Notes under the pieces: generated by a model
What the model was told of the DNA's origin: nothing
Database searches by the model: none
The model's input: only the letters and a program-made list of their open reading frames with translations
Translations under genes and position numbers: made by a program
In this document: piece by piece, positions 1 to 11,643 of the stretch
Numbering within the stretch: the first letter of the stretch is position 1
Layout: each line of letters opens with the position of its first letter
Assembly: GCA_024305405.1 (NCBI GenBank)
Contig: JAKNDB010000104.1
Location: forward strand, 682,001 to 746,000
Origin: Dirofilaria immitis
Taxonomy: Eukaryota; Nematoda; Chromadorea; Rhabditida; Onchocercidae
DNA length: 64,000 bases
Direction: 5' to 3'

Positions 1-1824
1 TGGTAAAAAATAAAAGCTATTAAAGCCGAAAAGAAAGAAGCTATTAAATCGCTAAATTTGATAACCGAAAAACGACAGAAGGTTAAGTTTGAAATGATAA
101 ATAAAATAAAAGATTAGGAGAGATAAATAACGATAGATAAATTCATCATTGATTATAGAAAATCGAGAAATATTATTTATTGCATTAACTAATATTTATT
201 CATTTTTTCTATTTTGATTAAGATATGATAAAAAATGCAACAGTGAAGTGATACATGCAGAACGATATCACCGATATTATTAATGAGAGCAATAATTCAG
301 CGATTGATTGACATCAGTATTTCAGAATTTCATCCATCTTAATTAAATCAAGTTCTTGGAATATTCGAACAAGTTTCAAAGCTTAATTTTTATGCTGTAA
401 AATATTCGAAATTAATTTTTAGATTTTAATCAAAATTGAAAATTTTTACAACTTCTATGATTTTTGACAAAGGTCGAAGTTAGTTTAATGTTTCCGTTGC
501 ATTCAATAACTGACCTGCAAATTTTATTCTCAGTAATTTAAAAAACTAAAAATTTATCACATTGTACTTTTTCATTATGTTATTTCCGTGAACAGTTTTT
601 TTACCATTAATCTTTATTACTGTTATCAATAGTTTTTTATCAGAAAATTTGATCAATGCACAAAATTAATCGCATACTCGAATGTAAAAGCAAAACAAAA
701 CATTGAAATGAGTTTTTAAATGTTGTAATAAATAAATAACTGGCCAAATCAAGAAATTCAAAGTAAATTTATAATGATGAGAAATGATCAAATTAAAATT
801 AAAATTTAAGATGATCAATAATAGACTGTAGTTTAAAAACAAATTTCTCTAAATGCATTTATTTGGGAAAAATTTAAAGTTTATTTCTTACCAAATTTTT
901 CACTAATAATTTGATGATAATTAATTGATAATTTCATCATTAGATATTATTCTAATGCTGTAGGTATTGATTCTGCAGTAAATTCTGTATCCATCAGAGT
1001 AATCGTTTGGTAGAAACCAATCGTGATTGAATAGAACGTTGAAAAAAATCTCAGTAATTTAGGGGAGGAATTCATGATGAAAAGAAAGTCAATTAAACAA
1101 TTTTAAATAACTAAAGTTAATTAAAATATCCAAACATCAAAATGCATACATTACAATTTACTTTTATACAATTTATGGATTCTGTATTCAAGTAAGAAAC
1201 GAAAAAATCAGTAAAAGGTCGAATAGGGTCAAAGAAAATTAACATATTTTTTCTTGTTTAAAGTTTTCTCAAATAAATTCTGAATCAAATTTTATAGTTG
1301 GAACCAGTTTTTGTTACGAACAAAAAAAATGGAAAATATCATTATCGTCGATTATTTTAAAGGCATTTTTAAATTCATGTAAATAAATATTTGAAAAAAA
1401 TATTAAATTTTGAAATTGAAAAAATGCAAACAGTCAAATGAATTATCCAAAATTTTTACCCACCAAATTTCTTTCCACTTTATGATTAAGTTTGATAAAA
1501 CTGGTAGTAAAGAAAATGAACAATTATTTGGTTTTCAATTCGATTGAAAGATATATATCTCGACGATATTACAGCGAAATTAATTGCCTGGCAAAAATTC
1601 ATTCGTTCACAAGTTATTCATTTCTAAATATCATTACCGATTAATTACCGTACTTATCTAATCTTTTCCGATACTGATTTTACAAAATATATTTTTTCTC
1701 TTGCATTCTTTTCCTCTTTGAGACATTTCCATTCAATAAAATTTAATAATTATGTTGTAATAAAGGTACTAAAGATAATACATTTATTACTGGAATAATA
1801 TTCTAGAAAATATTTTGATATATT
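1..1824. other. AT-rich sequence with no recognisable gene
   Basis: I see no exon-like stretch, RNA gene or repeat array here. Stops are frequent in all frames, and no run of less AT-rich sequence is bounded by splice-like signals. It could be intergenic or intronic to a gene lying outside the window. Confidence 0.5.
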
Positions 1825-2154
1825 ATGTTAAAATATATGTTATTGATTAGCTGCAAATCTCATATACAGCTTGTTTTACTATTTATGAAAAATTTGAACA
1901 GCTTCCTGTATCATTATGATAATATTTGTGACAAATATCGTCATTTGAAAAACAACATAAATTCAACCATTTTTGCTTTTATTGCAAAATTATTCACTGA
2001 CTTATCATCCAAATATGATTTAGATAATTCTATGATATCACAAAGATATGTACGAGATTGTATCAATGCATACATGCAAATTTCCATTACAAATATACTG
2101 CATCAGGATTCAGAAAATTCTAAATATCATCAGCAGTCCAAGAATATTGATTAA
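1825..2154 (+). CDS. Doubtful 109-codon open reading frame
   Basis: A single open frame from ATG to TAA. I do not recognise the protein. The first third is hydrophobic (Leu/Ile-rich around residues 1-20). The rest is polar and rich in Asn, Asp, Ser and Lys, ending in a Gln/Ser/Lys-rich tail. Codons are strongly A/T-ending, as expected both of a real gene here and of chance ORFs in AT-rich DNA. No clear splice acceptor precedes it and no homologous motif is visible. Its length is unusual for chance in this composition, which is the only reason it is listed. It could equally be one exon of a larger gene or noise. Confidence 0.2.
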   Translation: MLKYMLLISCKSHIQLVLLFMKNLNSFLYHYDNICDKYRHLKNNINSTIFAFIAKLFTDLSSKYDLDNSMISQRYVRDCINAYMQISITNILHQDSENSKYHQQSKNID

Positions 2155-2751
2155 AATTATTAATTATGCATATTGTACGTATTATACAATATCTTAAACA
2201 TATTATTTTTTATTCATCATATATGATAGTGATAGATAAATTTGGCGATAAACCCGGTCTTTTGCTCTATTTAAAGTTATCTCTAATAAAACAAAGATAC
2301 GTAAAGAAACGTAAATGAATTTTTAATTTTACGTTTCGAAATTACATAATAGATGTTTGCTTTTTTTGATCGAGGTAATTACGCCATTAGAAATATAGAA
2401 ATAACTATACAAACATTATGTATAAATATATATAAAGAGATCAAAATATTACACCCTGAATATCAATGCCGAAATTTTATTATTCAATGTGAATCAGATA
2501 TACTCTTGGATAACTAGGCCATATGCTAATTGAATACTTAAGCATAATTTGAAATTAAAAAAATATTTAAATAATTTCGCATTATAAATAAAAATTAGCC
2601 ATAAAATAATAATGCTATCCTGTTATTATTTTTATGACATTTTCTAGATACTTCTAGAATTGAACTATTTGATAATCAGAACATGCAGTTGATAATCATT
2701 CATGCCATTATTATTAATTAGTTATTTTGAATAAAATACATTTCAATTTTT
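2155..2751. other. Intergenic, 3' side of the minus-strand gene
   Basis: AT-rich with nothing coding that I can support. It lies downstream of the minus-strand gene's stop codon and probably contains its 3' UTR. On the minus strand an AATAAA-like A/T context is present but too common here to call. Confidence 0.4.
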
Positions 2752-5362
2752 TTAATGAGTTTTCGTTAAACTTCTCCAGAAAGATGTATACATTGCTTCT
2801 GAGGTTTGCAAATCACTTTGGCAATAAATTTGATTTGGAGTATTCATACATATTAAAGTACCACTATTATTACTACTATTACTACTATAGCAACAACTAT
2901 TATTACTACTACTGTTATCATTCCCATTACTATCATTGTTATCATTCCTGTTATTATTATTGATTAGTTTTCCATCGACTAAAGGTGAATTTACCAATTG
3001 TTCATTAGTTTGATCCATTCCCTCTATTGTTGATTGTGGCTCGATTCCACAAATATGAGGATTATAATAGAAAAATGCAAATGAATATTCCATTTTACCT
3101 TTTTCCACTGTCATATCTGCGTAACCTTCTGCTGCATCTACAACAAACAAGGAAGAATAAAACCTTAATATTGTTAAAATTTAAAACTATCCTCATTTTA
3201 ATTGAAAAAAATCCGAAATGTATTGCGAGAACAAAGGAATTAAACTTTATCATTCGAACTTGAATTATTTGCAGTTTTTGATGATTTCAATAGAAATTAA
3301 TTATTCGTATTGATTATTTTGAATTAAATTGATTATCACATTTATGAAATATAAATTGATGAATATTTAATTTCTTTGAGAATCAAAAATTAGAAAAAAA
3401 AACGATATTTTAATGTCCAAATTAATAATGCCTTAATTGTGAAAAATTAATGCTAACTTACCAACAGTAAAATCAGTTTTCGCGCAATATTTGGCAATAT
3501 TTTTCAGTATCATTTCCATACCATTCAACAGCATATTTCTAAGATAATAATCTTCAGGCTGTATTGTTGCTGAACAAAATGAAATCTACAAATAAAGAAA
3601 TGATTAGTTTATATTTTAAATCGATTCATAATTTATGCCTATTAAGTCGTCAGAATTATTGAGAGTATTATTGGAAGCTTCTAGTATCTGAAAGCATTAC
3701 TAGAAATCTCTAGTATCTGAAAGCATTACTAGAAGTCCCTAATATTTTCCCATACCTATTCTATTTATTTAAGTCTTCAAAAAGAATAGATGAAAATTAA
3801 TCGACTGTTTTTTAGTATTTTTAGCATCATAAATCTAAATAATGGTATGTAAAGTAAACCAAAAACCTGTGTGAAAGTTTCAAAATGAGAATCAGCCAAG
3901 TGATGGATGGAATAAAGGAGGTCTTGAGTTGGACACGGAAAACTCAATTGTCTCAGATTCTCACGCATGATGTCAACATGCAGTGAAACTGTCTTAAGTT
4001 GAGCTACCACTTCTGGAGGTGTCTTCGAGAATAAATAACCGAGATAACCGTTTGTTTGATATAATGATGTATCTGTAATAATTCTTCATTATCTCATTTA
4101 AAATTAATTATTTTGAAAAAATTATTCTAAAAGCAAATGGCTTACAATGCGATCAAATTTAATTAGTAAAATGCCGTGGTATCCAGCTGTTAAACAAATT
4201 CCCTTATCATAATTAATAAACGATACATCATTATTAACATTCAGATATCAATATCAATATAATTCATCGAATAGGCTAGAATAGAACTTTTCTAAAAAGA
4301 ATGCGGAAGCATAAATTAGAACCTTTTAATAATTGCGGTTTATCAGAATTACCCTTCTGTAATGACCCGATATCTTTCATAATCATCATCACTTCCACAA
4401 TCTTATCACATGCTGGAATACTTTTATCATTTGCTAGTTTAATGCAATCTTTAAAGAATGAAAAAAGTAAATTCGGAGGACCTAAAATAATCTTAATTTA
4501 TATCTATTTTTATCTTTTTTAACTTCTGTCTTTGCAAGTTACTCTATTTCACCAAAAATTTGATAACTTTGATAAGCTCACTTTTATCAATATGCTTTTT
4601 ATATATTCTCATTTTAGATATAATAAAAAGAAAGACTAACTTATGAAAATTGTATTCAAACTGGTTTCCAAAAATTTCGTTTAGGTGCACGTCTTTTGGT
4701 ACTAATAATATAACAATCGGCAGGGTCATCGCTTATCTGTAAAATCATCAGTAATTGCAGCGAATCGATAATTTGCAAGATCTTGTAGAAAATCTTGGGC
4801 CAATATTAACTGACATACTTGGATTTTGTCATATTGATACCAGTTGGAACATAATGCAGATTTGATATAATTCGAGCATTGCTATAATGATATATCATAC
4901 TTCAAATTACTTCTTATCACTTTAAATAGTCAATTATCTAATTTAAAATGACATTTTTCAAGAATTTCAGAGAATTTTGAAATTATCTGAATTAATATTA
5001 GCTTCATTATTATACATTTAGGTTCAAAATTAGTACTTACAAATATACATTTCTCACTTAATTATATTAATTTCATTATCAATGATTCATTTAAAAATGA
5101 AATTTTGTTAAAATATCAATTTTTCATTTCTGAAAAGAACCAATTTTTAAATTTTCATGAATAAATTAAATCATTATTATTATTATTAAAATGATGATAT
5201 GATTAATTTATGGTGAAAAACGAATACCTGAAAATGAAGGCTATCCTCGAATGATAAATAACTATCAATTTTAATCACTAGTTCCGGAGGTATACAATCA
5301 TATAAAGCATCAGTCATCGATGATGTTTCAGGTTCTAAATTCGATTCAACATTGAAATTCAT
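2752..5362 (-). CDS. Multi-exon gene of unrecognised family, ~400 aa
   Basis: Six exons on the minus strand: 5362-5228, 4881-4641, 4448-4323, 4072-3867, 3585-3462 and 3137-2752. Most junctions keep frame exactly. The ATG at 5362-5360 lies five bases after TTTTTTTGCAG, which looks like a trans-splice acceptor. The N-terminus has a short Leu-rich helix-like stretch (IPPELVIKIDSYLSF) faintly like an F-box, but I would not call it one. Exon 4 contains FSKTPPEVVAQLKTV and LSFPCPTQDLLYSIHHLADS. Exons 5-6 read EDYYLRNMLLNGMEMILK then EYSFAFFYYNPHICGIEP. The C-terminus is an Asn/Ser-rich run encoded by an imperfect trinucleotide repeat. Exon 2 is ambiguous: 4829-4742 can be spliced out (GTATGT...TTTTACAG) or read through with a one-base shift near 4735, giving LPIVILLVPKDVHLNEI. 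The exon 2-3 junction does not keep phase as written. I cannot name the family. Confidence 0.6.
2862..2962. repeat. Imperfect trinucleotide repeat inside the last exon
   Basis: Alternating ATT/ACT/ATC/GTT triplets on the plus strand. Read on the minus strand in the gene's frame they give a run of Asn, Ser, Asp and a few Gly/Cys/Tyr residues. The open frame runs through the whole array, so the repeat appears to be translated as a low-complexity C-terminal segment. Confidence 0.7.
3681..3736. repeat. Tandem 29-bp duplication with CTAGTA/TACTAG ends
   Basis: Two near-identical copies (3681-3707 and 3710-3736). Each begins CTAGTA and ends TACTAG, so each copy can form a 6-bp stem with an 11-base loop. 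It sits in the intron between exons 4 and 5 of the minus-strand gene. It looks like a local slippage or hairpin-mediated duplication rather than a mobile element. Confidence 0.75.
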
Positions 5363-5366
5363 CAAT

Positions 5367-5377
5367 TCTGCAAAAAA
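5367..5377 (-). other. Probable trans-splice acceptor (TTTTTTTGCAG)
   Basis: On the minus strand a run of seven T followed by GCAG ends five bases before the first ATG of the 2752-5362 gene. I could not find an upstream exon that would pair with it. In nematodes this arrangement is typical of spliced-leader addition. An undetected 5' exon is the alternative. Confidence 0.4.
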
Positions 5378-6506
5378 ACTCTATCAAATCTTATCAATCG
5401 AAAAATGAATTCTTTTTTTCTCGACAGGCATTCAAACATAGAATATAAATATACATTGTTAAGAAAAAATGAATATTTGAGGGAAGAAGAAAATGACGAA
5501 AGGTATAGATGGTTATTTGTTCCCTCTTAACAATTCATTTAACATTTTGTGCCAAGATTTCTCGGTCTTTTTGATCATTGACATTGCTATTTTCATTCAA
5601 CAAAATTCGTTTATTCAAATTATTTCGCAATAACAATATTATTTGTTTTTTTTTTTTTTAATTTTATATTATAATAGTAATTCGTGACAGCTATTTACAA
5701 ATTATGATGTGTTAATCAAAACTGTTTGCTAATTAATTAAATATATTGATTGGCTAGTTTAGCATCATCCTTAGTATAGATTTTCAATCTAAGTTCTAAT
5801 CGGTTGATGATATAATACAATTAATTTTCTTTATCATTATTTTCAAGTTATCAATATGCATAATACTATTTCAATATTAATTATCATCCTACTACATCTA
5901 TTGATTTAAAAAAATTATGCGTTGAAACTTTTTAAAATTTCTACACATAAACGAAAGTATATTCCGTGTCTTTTATAATTTTAAATATCTTATGAGCTTT
6001 CTTTTTGGCTTCGATACTTCAATATTTCTATAGAAATAAGTTTTTTTTTTTTCGATTCTGATTAGATAGAAAAATAAAGCAATAATTAGAATATATATGT
6101 ATGAATTGCGTTATTTAAACGATGAACAAAATTTATGAATAGAATTAAATTATATTTCATCAAATAGGTTGATTACAGTATTTGGAGTTTCCTTATTTAG
6201 AAGATGATGTTCGGTGATTATATCTACTATACAGGTTGTCGTAGATGTAATTATTTTGAATATCATATGGTTGAATGAAAAAATAAAAATGTTGTAAGAC
6301 TCATTGAAATCAGTCATCCATATATTATTGAAAACTAAATAATACTACTAATGGATACACAAATATATGCATATATATTCGATCCATCGATGCATATACA
6401 ATTCATCTACATTATATATGCAAATTTATTTACAATTATAGATAATGTTGACTAAAACTTAAAACTTCACTGATGAAATGTAAACAGAAAGCAAAAAAAA
6501 AATTAA

Positions 6507-6690
6507 CATAAAGTATGCATGTGTATCTTTTAGTATTCACGTATATATCTTTTAGTATTTACGTATTCAATGTACATATATGCGTATATTTTAATATTTA
6601 TATACATATACGTGCACCATTCAGTATTCACGTATATACACGTGAATCCTTTGGTATTCACGTGCATATTATACATAGTATTCACGTAAA
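6507..6690. repeat. Degenerate repeat of AGTATTCACGTATA-type units
   Basis: At least five variants of a unit resembling AGTATTCACGTATA occur over about 180 bases, interspersed with ATATAC/TATATG runs. The central part holds an inverted pair, TTCACGT...ACGTGAA (around 6629-6648), and two perfect CACGTG palindromes. It looks like an old minisatellite. Confidence 0.6.
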
Positions 6691-8799
6691 AATAATTATT
6701 ATTAGGTAATACAATAAATTGGCAAAATATCTTGAGATGCGCATTTTTTCCTAATTTCTCAATTTATTCTTAATTCATTGATAAAAAAATATGCACGAAT
6801 GAAGAACGAATGAAGTAAGGCTAGTAAAGAAGAAAATATGGTATTATCAGTGATATCGTAACTTTTATCTTTTTGTAATTAAAATTATCAGAATCTTGTA
6901 GTATAGAAAACTATTAGTACTGATAATTTGTAGAAAAGATCAACAAACTGAATTCTGAAGGCTTTGAAAAATTTGCCGATGAAAGCTATTCGTAGCATCT
7001 CATCCAATTAGTCTTCTAAAGACTTTTTCATCGCTTAATTTGGTTAATCTAATTTTGAATGAAAGCTTTCATATGCAAATATTACTCATAAAAATGAATA
7101 ATTCTGAATATTCTCTCGCTTACTTTCAAATCTAATTCACTAACGAATCTTCTGTTCCTTTTTTTAACGATCATAATAAATTGTAACAGATTCTTATATT
7201 CCATTATAATACGGTAATTCGAAATCAGAAAATTCTGAATAATTGTATTCAAGACGTAACCATTCAATCAGAGGCCTCTAAATAAATTTTACTAAGTTTG
7301 TTATAAATGAATTCGAATTGTTTCAACGAAACAGAAGGTATTACGTGAAGCTAATAAGAGAGCACGTAAAAGAAGCACTTCTCGGTATGCTTTAGAAAAT
7401 AAAGCTTAGAAACAATTTTGATTGACATTATGCTAGGCATTGATTAACAATTGAGCGACAAGGGTTCAACAGGTTAACGACACCTGACGGCAATAAGTTT
7501 CAGCTTACTTCTTAACTTTATTCTATCTGCTTACTAAGTTACGGTACCTCTCAGATTACAATTCTCTTCTTTCCTTTCTTTATAAATCAGTGAGAATGCT
7601 CTTATTCTGAATGAAATATGAAATAAACGACTAACTTAAGAATAAAATAAAATAATATCAGATATACTGTTTTGTTGATTAATATAAAATTTAATTAGCT
7701 GACAAGGTATTTAAAAAAATTTTTCAATTATAACAAACAACATGGTATAAATCTTTTTAATTTGAAAAATTTTTTCTTTAATTTGTAAGTAATACCTTAG
7801 TAAATTTAAAAAAAAAAGACGTATTAATCAAGGGACTAATATATTTATGTTATAAAATATTGATAAATTAAAAGTGTTTTCAATACCTCGCTAATTATTA
7901 AATTTAAAAAAATTGAATTATCACTTTGATTTCTCAATTTTTGTCGAAAACAATAAGAATGTTGAAGAATGATATACATCGAAACTTGAATGATTTGAAA
8001 ACCTACATGTATTATCAAGAATTAATAGTAAAGTTACGCGGAACATGAAAATAGAATGATATAAATGAAGCCAAGAAGGATTCAGAAACTTCTTAAATTC
8101 CTTCTGAAAACTATCAAAACAAAAATTTCATAATTTCTCTCATTGTCTGCTTATTGGAGCAAATAAAGAGGATTAAAATGAAACGAGGAAAGGATTATTC
8201 TTTTAAATTTTTAAAGAGTAAATCCTTCTAAGAATTGCAAGAGATTTCTTCAACTGATTGAAATAATAAATGCAATCGACACTTATCAGATCATTTCTTC
8301 TTATCAATGATAAAACACTGAAGAATGGTTTATCGCGTTTATTGTTGGATGACACCATTTTATCTTTTGATTCAATTGGCGTAAATATTACGTAGTGATA
8401 ACTTATGACTGAAAGACGTTAATATAAATAAACAAAAGAGAAAAATTAGTACAACAAAATCTTTAACAAAATAATGATAAGCTTGAATTTAAGTTTGAAT
8501 TCGATCTACGAGAACTTAGACAGAAAATACAAAAGAGCAGAAAGGAGAGATGAAAGATTACATTTAACTAAGTGATATACTATTTATTCACTACTTCGCA
8601 GTATCCTTTATCGTTACTTAGCAACAACGATCCATTGTTAATGGATGAATGCTCGTTGGATTATTATTAAAGAATATAAGGTAAGATATCGAAAGAAAGT
8701 ATGACATTAAAGTCGAATTGAATGAATAAGGTCGAGATGGAAGTTACTTAGTGAAGTACACGATAATTGGCATAAGATTAATGGATTCTTCAAGTTTGA

Positions 8800-8821
8800 G
8801 GTCATTTTAAAGATGACCTTA
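8800..8821. other. Short perfect inverted repeat (AGGTCAT...ATGACCT)
   Basis: A 7-bp stem AGGTCAT / ATGACCT separated by TTTAAAG, with no gene nearby. It could be chance, a transcription-factor palindrome (AGGTCA is the classic nuclear-receptor half-site) or a structured RNA fragment. Nothing in the surroundings decides between these. Confidence 0.35.
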
Positions 8822-9908
8822 AAAAGAATTGGAATGGTCAATGAGACTGACTTAGGACTAAAACAAACAGTCGAATCTTTGAATTAAAAAGTCCGAAAAT
8901 GAATTATTTTCTTGAGTACGTGAAAATAGAAATCTTTTTGCTATTGATTTTGTGCGGAAATGAAAAATAGCAATATTTAACGTAAGTTTATTTTAAAAGA
9001 TCTAGCATTATATTTTTTAAATTGCAGAGAAATTTAATCTTGATAAATTTGAACTCATTTTAATTATATTGTAACTTTACTTGCTAACTTATCATATCAG
9101 TAAAGATTGCATTATTCTTGCAGCGAATCATTGTTTCATCAAACTTTAAACTTTTCATTATCACTTGAAGTTTTTCTCGAACATTTTTTAAAAAACTCTT
9201 TGGAAGCTCCATGAATTTAAAAAAGCTTCAACACTAGCAGTAACTTGTTCTAAATCATCACATAAAATAATAGTATCAAAATAATGCATAAACTTAATTT
9301 CTTCAATCTTATTATAATCATAAATTACCGATGAAAAATAAAATGATATAGTTAAGCTAAAGATCCGGAATAATTAAATCAATCAATAGATTATTTCTTC
9401 TCAAATACTATATTTATTTCTAATGCCATGAAAAAGGTTTCCTGAAAAATTTTGCTCAGTGATGAAATTTTATTACTATTATGGTACTATAATTATTTTT
9501 AGTAGAAAATTTATTTATTAAAATGATATGTTTTATTTCATAATTTGGATTATTTCCTCATTCCATCATTTATTGTTAAACAGCATGACCTGTTTCAGCA
9601 TTTGATTCAAATTGCTTGATGAATAGCAACAACTGAAAATCGATAGTTAATCTATCAACAACTGGAAACATGATGAAATGGTTGACAATCTACGCATATA
9701 TTATTATTTAAGAAATGGAATGTACAGTGCTTAGTGACAAGGACGTTTTAAAGTTGTCGATAATTGCCGTGCAATCATACATTTGAAAATAGTAATTGAA
9801 ATGCATTGAACAGCATATAAACAATGTATTATATCGACCGCGGATAGAAGAAAGAAAAAGAATCAGGGATTCAGAAGAGATGAATGGAATCAAAGAATCG
9901 ATAGAGGC

Positions 9909-9912
9909 ACAC

Positions 9913-9969
<57 letters not shown>

Positions 9970-10002
9970 ACACACATACACACACACATATACATATATA
10001 TA
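9909..10002. repeat. (CA)n microsatellite followed by (TA)n
   Basis: About 30 nearly perfect CA dinucleotides, interrupted by single T substitutions in the second half, running into a short (TA)n tail. Both strands show open frames of Thr-His or Val-Cys across it; these are repeat artefacts, not genes. Confidence 0.95.
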
Positions 10003-11564
10003 TGTTTAAGATAGGGAATAGTACGAATGACAATGTGAATATTTTTAAAAATATTCTATTAATGTATTAATGAACACACCTTTTATCTAATAATCAATAT
10101 TGTTATTGTTGAAATAAATCTCAGGTAATTTCATTATTTTCAAAAATTATTGTCAAAATTGATCAATAAGTAAATAATAAATAATGAGAAGAGAAGTTAG
10201 CTAATTATTAATTAATTTTAATTTTCATTGGTCGATGCTAATTTCAAGTATTAGGATATTCTTTGCAAATGATTTTTTCGATATGATCGAGATAGTCTGA
10301 AGATTGAAAAAGTCGCTTTTTTCTTTTTTTTTTTTGAAGACATAGTCATTTTTAAATGATGCAATTTATTTTCGTTAAAATGATTAATTAAAATAGCTAA
10401 TTACTTCGTTTTTATCTTATATTAAATTCATAAATCGATCATTTAAGATTTCGTTTATACGGTATGGAGTAATTGCTTAAAAAATGCGAGATGATAATTT
10501 ATGGCCTGTTGATAATCAATGTGAATTAGTGGCGCCATGAATAATCTTCACTATTTAACCGCCTTTGACCTTCAATTGTATTATAAGTGATGGACGGTTA
10601 TTGCCATCGATCTGATTTATATTTTATCAATTAGAGCAGAAAACGCAACACTTATTGTACGATTTTTCTTGTCTTTTTTTTTCCTGGCAAATATTGGTAT
10701 AAATTTCAAAAAAAAAGCATAGTTTGATGACATCGAGAAAAATGAACCTGTGACCTTTTGCATGATAGAGAATTTTATAAAAAGAACTATACTATATGTT
10801 CATATACTGTTATTCAAATCATAAATAAGTATTGAGAATAAATTAGATCTTGTGATTTAAAGAAGATTTTAAAAGATGAGGAAATAACTAATTAATAGAT
10901 AAAACACATTAAATAATATCGCTGAAACTTCTATTTCAATGTTATTAAGATTTGAAAGAATTTGAAGACATAAACTAGGAAATAAATTAAAAGGTTCCTT
11001 TAGCTTCATTTCATTTACATCAAAATTATATAAAAGCCAGCCAAAAATCTATTACGTACCACGTTTCACGTAGGAATCATTCGACGATGCTCGTAATCGA
11101 AATGAATAAGCAACGTGTCTCATCTAAATAATTTTACTTTGCCATGATTATCGTCAAATCAATATATAATTAATTTTATCGTCCTAGAAATAATGATAAA
11201 ATATTAGCGCCCATTAAATATCTATGTGAAAAGAATATATTTCAAAAGTAGTGATTTGTATGCAGACGACAAGCGACTGATAATTATAGGTTTATAATAT
11301 CGGATAATCCGAGTTGAATAAACGACTATAATATCGAATAAGAGCTATAACCCGAAATATTTGATAATCACAATCTCACGATCATTTGATTTGTTTTCGA
11401 GGGACAAAGGTCATCAAAACACAGGCACACATTTTTAGCCAAACATAAGACAATGAAATGAGTTTATTTTTTCATGGAACATATTTATTTGAAAAATCTG
11501 TGAAACGTAATTGACAAGGAGAAGGAAGATGATAAACAATCGTTGAAGAAGAGCCAAGCATTTA

Positions 11565-11643
11565 TCATGTCTTCCTCCTCCGATCATAAATATTCCTTTT
11601 CAAGCCACCGTATTCACAGCTCCAGGTAATTCGTTTTAAGTAC
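11565..11643 (-). CDS. Candidate terminal exon with a KR-bounded peptide
   Basis: On the minus strand a strong acceptor (TTTTGTTTTTAG) is followed by 26 codons ending in TGA. In the open frame it reads YLKR, then ITWSCEYGGL, then KR, then NIYDRRRKT and stop. The base composition is clearly less AT-rich than the surroundings. A 10-residue segment bounded by Lys-Arg on both sides resembles the processing of a neuropeptide precursor, but it has no C-terminal Gly for amidation directly before the KR and I do not recognise the peptide. I could not find the upstream exons or a signal peptide between 11.65 and 13.4 kb. It may instead be the 3' end of an unrelated protein, or chance. Confidence 0.3.
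11567..11625 (+). CDS. Alternative: possible first coding exon on the plus strand
   Basis: On the opposite strand of the preceding candidate, an ATG opens a Ser-rich frame (MSSSSDHKYSFSSHRIHSSR) that ends two bases into a codon at AG|GTAATT, a plausible donor. If real it would be the first exon of a plus-strand gene; the next plus-strand gene is the globin 20 kb away, whose first recognised exon starts in phase 0, so at least one more exon would be needed. At most one of the two overlapping calls is likely correct, and I prefer the minus-strand reading because its acceptor is stronger. Confidence 0.15.

Larger units (their letters stand above)
5378..11564. other. Gene-free AT-rich stretch
   Basis: No exon chain, RNA gene or transposase-like frame seen on either strand. 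Slightly less AT-rich patches occur at about 7310-7580, 8300-8350 and 10500-11120, without convincing splice-bounded frames. They could be regulatory or unexpressed. The two clear structures are the CACGT-rich repeat at 6507-6690 and the CA microsatellite at 9909-10002. Confidence 0.5.

Noticed and set aside
2727..2963. Plus-strand Tyr-rich frame opposite the Asn/Ser tail
   Set aside because: It is the complementary reading of the trinucleotide repeat inside the minus-strand gene's last exon.
4301..4522. Plus-strand 73-codon frame
   Set aside because: It is a shadow of minus-strand exon 4448-4323, which fits the gene's splice sites and phase.
8791..8810. CAAGTTTGAG, identical to the last ten bases of nematode spliced leader SL1, followed by GT
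   Set aside because: Only the ten 3' bases match. The upstream part of the leader, the Sm site and the downstream hairpins of an SL RNA gene are not recognisable, so it is taken as chance.
9708..10014. Open frames on both strands across the CA repeat
   Set aside because: They are Thr-His and Val-Cys translations of a microsatellite.
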